Positions 7,135 to 8,920 of a stretch of DNA of 8,920 nucleotides are shown in pieces. Each line of letters opens with the position of its first letter. Position 1 is the first letter of the stretch. The notes beneath the pieces were generated by a model. It ran no database searches, was not told the origin of the DNA, and worked only from the letters and a program-made list of their open reading frames with translations. This stretch comes from an uncultured Tabrizicola sp. (GTDB taxonomy: Bacteria > Pseudomonadota > Alphaproteobacteria > Rhodobacterales > Rhodobacteraceae): contig CALLZQ010000073.1 of NCBI GenBank assembly GCA_937858255.1, positions 1 through 8,920 of the forward strand, given 5' to 3'. The translations under genes were made by a program, and so were the position numbers.

Positions 7135-7901
7135 TCGCCTCGCTTGGCATGTATGACCCGCCGCCCTTGCAGGCGGCAAACGACCGGCTTTGGCAGTTGA
7201 TCCGCGCGGGGATGCACAGCCGCGGTTTGCCCGCGCCAGAGGCGCTGACCCGGGGTGAGGATGCCTATTGGAAGGCCTGGCAATCGCCCGCGCTGGTGCT
7301 GTCGCAGACCTGCGGCCTGCCCTTTCGCGCGCGGCTGCATGACAGTGTCACCCTGATCGGCACGCCGGATTACGGGGTCGAGGGCTGCGCGCCGGGCTAT
7401 TACCGCTCGGTGCTGGTGGTGCGGCGCGACGACCCGCGCCAAAGCCTTGCCGATTTCGCCCCGGCGCGGCTGGCCTATAACGAGGCACTGTCACAATCGG
7501 GCTGGGCGGCGCCCTTGGCCTGTTTCACCGAACGGGGGCTGACACCAACGCCGGCGTTGCAAACCGGCAGCCATGCCGCCTCGGCCCAGGCCGTTGCCGA
7601 AGGCGCCGCAGATATCGCGGCGATAGATGCCGTGACCTGGGCGATCCTCTGTGATCACAACCCGGTGGCCCGCGCGCTGCGCATTGTCGGCAAAACCGCA
7701 CCGACCCCGGGTCTGCCGCTGATTGCCGCCCCCGGCGCCGATGCGGCAGCCAGCTTTGATGCGGTGGCCGAGGCGATTGCCGCCCTTGCTGATCACGACC
7801 GCCGCCTGCTGCGATTGCAGCGCTTGGCGCGAATTCCCGCGCGGGCCTATCTGGCCCTGCCCATCCCGGCATCACCTGAGCAGATCGCACAGCCGGTTTG
7901 A
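7131..7901 (+). CDS. PhnD-like substrate-binding-fold protein without signal peptide
   Basis: A 256-residue protein of the phosphate/phosphonate (PhnD-type, type II periplasmic-binding) fold. Supporting motifs are SQTCGLPF (residues 58-65), YRSVLVVRRDD in the hinge strand (91-101), LAYNEALSQSG (114-124), TGSHAASAQAV (145-155) and DIAAIDAVTWAI (161-172). These are the usual ligand-loop and second-lobe signatures. The N-terminus [12 protein letters not shown] leads straight into the first domain strand; there is no hydrophobic signal or lipobox, so export is not supported. The start is fixed by the four-base overlap with the terB-like gene. Neither phosphonate permease nor C-P lyase genes are visible. 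A cytosolic sensor or small-molecule-binding role is inference. An unannotated transporter component remains the alternative if the true start were elsewhere. Confidence 0.8.
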   Translation: MIASLGMYDPPPLQAANDRLWQLIRAGMHSRGLPAPEALTRGEDAYWKAWQSPALVLSQTCGLPFRARLHDSVTLIGTPDYGVEGCAPGYYRSVLVVRRDDPRQSLADFAPARLAYNEALSQSGWAAPLACFTERGLTPTPALQTGSHAASAQAVAEGAADIAAIDAVTWAILCDHNPVARALRIVGKTAPTPGLPLIAAPGADAAASFDAVAEAIAALADHDRRLLRLQRLARIPARAYLALPIPASPEQIAQPV

Positions 7902-7943
7902 CCATTTTTGCGGTTCTTGCCGTCGCGTCCGTCAGAAAGGCCG

Positions 7944-7974
7944 TTGCAAACGCCCGAATCTTGCGCCCTATTTG
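7944..7974 (+). promoter_or_regulatory. Weak promoter candidate for the amino-acid importer operon
   Basis: TTGCAA (7944-7949) and TATTTG (7969-7974) lie in the 118-base gap before the ATPase gene with a 19-base spacer, or 18 if CTATTT is read as the -10. It would give a leader of about 40 bases. Spacing is long and the matches are modest. It is offered because the gap separates two functionally distinct gene groups. Confidence 0.22.
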
Positions 7975-8019
7975 ATCAACCGCCCCTGTGACCTGCCCAG
8001 ACCCCAGCCGCGAGCGCCC

Positions 8020-8805
8020 GTGACCCCTGCCCCCGAAACGCCCGTCATCGAGATCCGCAACCTCCACAAGAGCTATGGCAGCCTTGAGGTGCTTAAAGGG
8101 GTCGATCTGATCGCCCCGCGGGGCCATGTCGTCAGCCTGATCGGCTCTTCCGGTTCAGGGAAGTCGACGCTCTTGCGCTGTTGCAACCTGTTGGAGGAAA
8201 GCCAGCAGGGCGAAATCCGCTTTGAGGGTGAGGCCGTTCACTGGAAGGGCGAGGGCCTTGCCCGCCACCCCGCCGACCGGGCGCAGGTCACGCGCATCCG
8301 CACCAATCTGTCGATGGTGTTCCAGCAGTTCAACCTCTGGTCCCACATGACCATCCTGCAAAATGTGATGGAAGCGCCGGTCACGGTGATGAGGCGCGAC
8401 CCGGCCGAGGGCGAGACCAAGGCCCGCGAATATCTGGCCAAGGTCGGCATTGTCGAGAAATGTGACGCCTGGCCCGCGCAACTTTCGGGCGGGCAGCAGC
8501 AACGCGCCGCGATTGCCCGCGCCCTGTGCATGGAGCCGCGCGCGCTGCTCTTTGATGAGCCGACCAGCGCGCTGGACCCGGAACTGGAACAAGAGGTGGT
8601 CAAGGTGATCAAGGCGCTGGCCGATGAGGGGCGCACCATGATCCTTGTGACCCATGACATGAAGCTGGCCGCCGATGTCTCGGACCACGTCATCTTCCTG
8701 CATCAGGGCAAGATCGAGGAAGAAGGTCCGCCGGACCAGCTTTTCGGCGCCCCGAAATCTGAACGTCTGCGCGGCTTTCTTTCTTCGACCGGCAGATTAG
8801 ACTGA
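8020..8805 (+). CDS. Polar amino-acid ABC importer ATP-binding protein
   Basis: A 261-residue ATPase of the HisP/GlnQ/ArtP type that drives uptake of a polar amino acid across the inner membrane. It shows Walker A GSSGSGKST (residues 42-50), Q-loop Q102 in MVFQQFNLW, signature LSGGQQQR (155-162), Walker B ALLFDEPTSALDP with D179/E180, and the switch histidine H212 in LVTHDM. The insertion after QGEIRFEGE, containing the RTNLSMVFQQFNLWSHMT stretch, is typical of this importer class. The start is taken at GTG 8020, which gives a normal length and an N-terminus leading directly into VIEIRNLHKSYG. No strong ribosome-binding site precedes it. The frame continues upstream to 7723 but overlaps the previous gene and should not be used. 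A substrate-binding protein gene begins 37 bases after its stop. The substrate (basic, acidic or other polar amino acid) cannot be told from the ATPase. Confidence 0.92.
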   Translation: MTPAPETPVIEIRNLHKSYGSLEVLKGVDLIAPRGHVVSLIGSSGSGKSTLLRCCNLLEESQQGEIRFEGEAVHWKGEGLARHPADRAQVTRIRTNLSMVFQQFNLWSHMTILQNVMEAPVTVMRRDPAEGETKAREYLAKVGIVEKCDAWPAQLSGGQQQRAAIARALCMEPRALLFDEPTSALDPELEQEVVKVIKALADEGRTMILVTHDMKLAADVSDHVIFLHQGKIEEEGPPDQLFGAPKSERLRGFLSSTGRLD

Positions 8806-8842
8806 ACCGATAACAACAGCTTACCACACAGGGGAGACTTCC

Positions 8843-8920
8843 ATGAAAAAGCTGATGCTGGCCACCGCGCTGATGGCGCTGACCGCCGGGGCCTCGATGG
8901 CCCAGACCGTCCGTATGGGC
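8843..8920 (+). CDS. Periplasmic amino-acid-binding protein, 3'-truncated by window
   Basis: Only 26 residues are visible. MKKLMLATALMALTAGASMA is a clear Sec signal peptide with predicted cleavage after ASMA, and the mature part begins QTVRMG. In polar amino-acid binding proteins a strand of this kind (VRMGTEG and similar) opens lobe 1. GGGGAG at 8831-8836 gives a good ribosome-binding site. The position directly after the HisP-type ATPase supports the solute receptor of the same importer. Ligand specificity is not visible. Confidence 0.8.
   Translation, partial: MKKLMLATALMALTAGASMAQTVRMG

Noticed and set aside
7723..8019. 99-codon upstream extension of the ABC ATPase frame
   Set aside because: It overlaps the PhnD-like gene in another phase, and HisP-type ATPases begin about where GTG 8020 does.
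1..8920. CRISPR array, tRNA or rRNA gene, transposon end or phage-related gene
   Set aside because: I looked for regularly spaced repeats, cloverleaf arms with a CCA-type end, and transposase or integrase motifs, and saw none.
7131..8920. A single transport operon joining the PhnD-like gene to the ABC ATPase
   Set aside because: The ATPase is of the polar amino-acid class, it has its own binding protein with a signal peptide downstream, and a 118-base gap separates it from the PhnD-like gene.

Overview
This window looks like chromosomal DNA from a GC-rich alphaproteobacterium, most likely Rhodobacteraceae (Rhodobacter/Paracoccus/Gemmobacter-like). That placement rests on recognition, not on a search. 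It comes from codon use dominated by G and C at third positions, a GatB-dependent amidation pathway, the family types present, and intergenic palindromes built around GGATATTT that I recall from this family. No transposase, integrase, phage gene, CRISPR array, tRNA or rRNA is visible. Most of the window is ordinary core genome, and I did not find a convincing undescribed system.

Layout. (1) Bases 1-2374, + strand: the 3' nine-tenths or so of valS (valyl-tRNA synthetase). It contains one compositionally odd segment at 830-1057. (2) Bases 2375-2649: a spacer packed with hairpins, including a likely valS terminator and a composite palindromic repeat. (3) Bases 2650-3756, +: a PLP-dependent aminotransferase of the histidinol-phosphate aminotransferase type. 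(4) Bases 3762-4184, -: a small DUF4177-like protein that converges on the aminotransferase with only five bases between stop codons. (5) Bases 4356-5867, -: gatB, the B subunit of the Asp/Glu-tRNA amidotransferase. It lies upstream of the DUF4177-like gene on the same strand. (6) Bases 5868-6059: a divergent promoter region. (7) Bases 6060-7901, +: a three-gene run with a small SLT-type lytic transglycosylase lipoprotein, a TerB-fold protein and a PhnD-like substrate-binding-fold protein without a signal peptide. The last two overlap by four bases. (8) Bases 8020-8920, +: the start of a polar amino-acid ABC importer operon, with the ATPase complete and the periplasmic binding protein cut off by the window end.

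How the genes work together. valS and gatB both serve tRNA charging, but they lie on opposite strands and are not co-transcribed. The ATPase and the following binding protein clearly form one importer operon; its permeases would lie to the right. The TerB-PhnD-like pair is translationally coupled and probably co-functional, although its role is unknown. The observations most worth a second look are the AT-shifted, lengthened segment inside valS, the hairpin array after valS, and the cytosolic PhnD-like/TerB pair.
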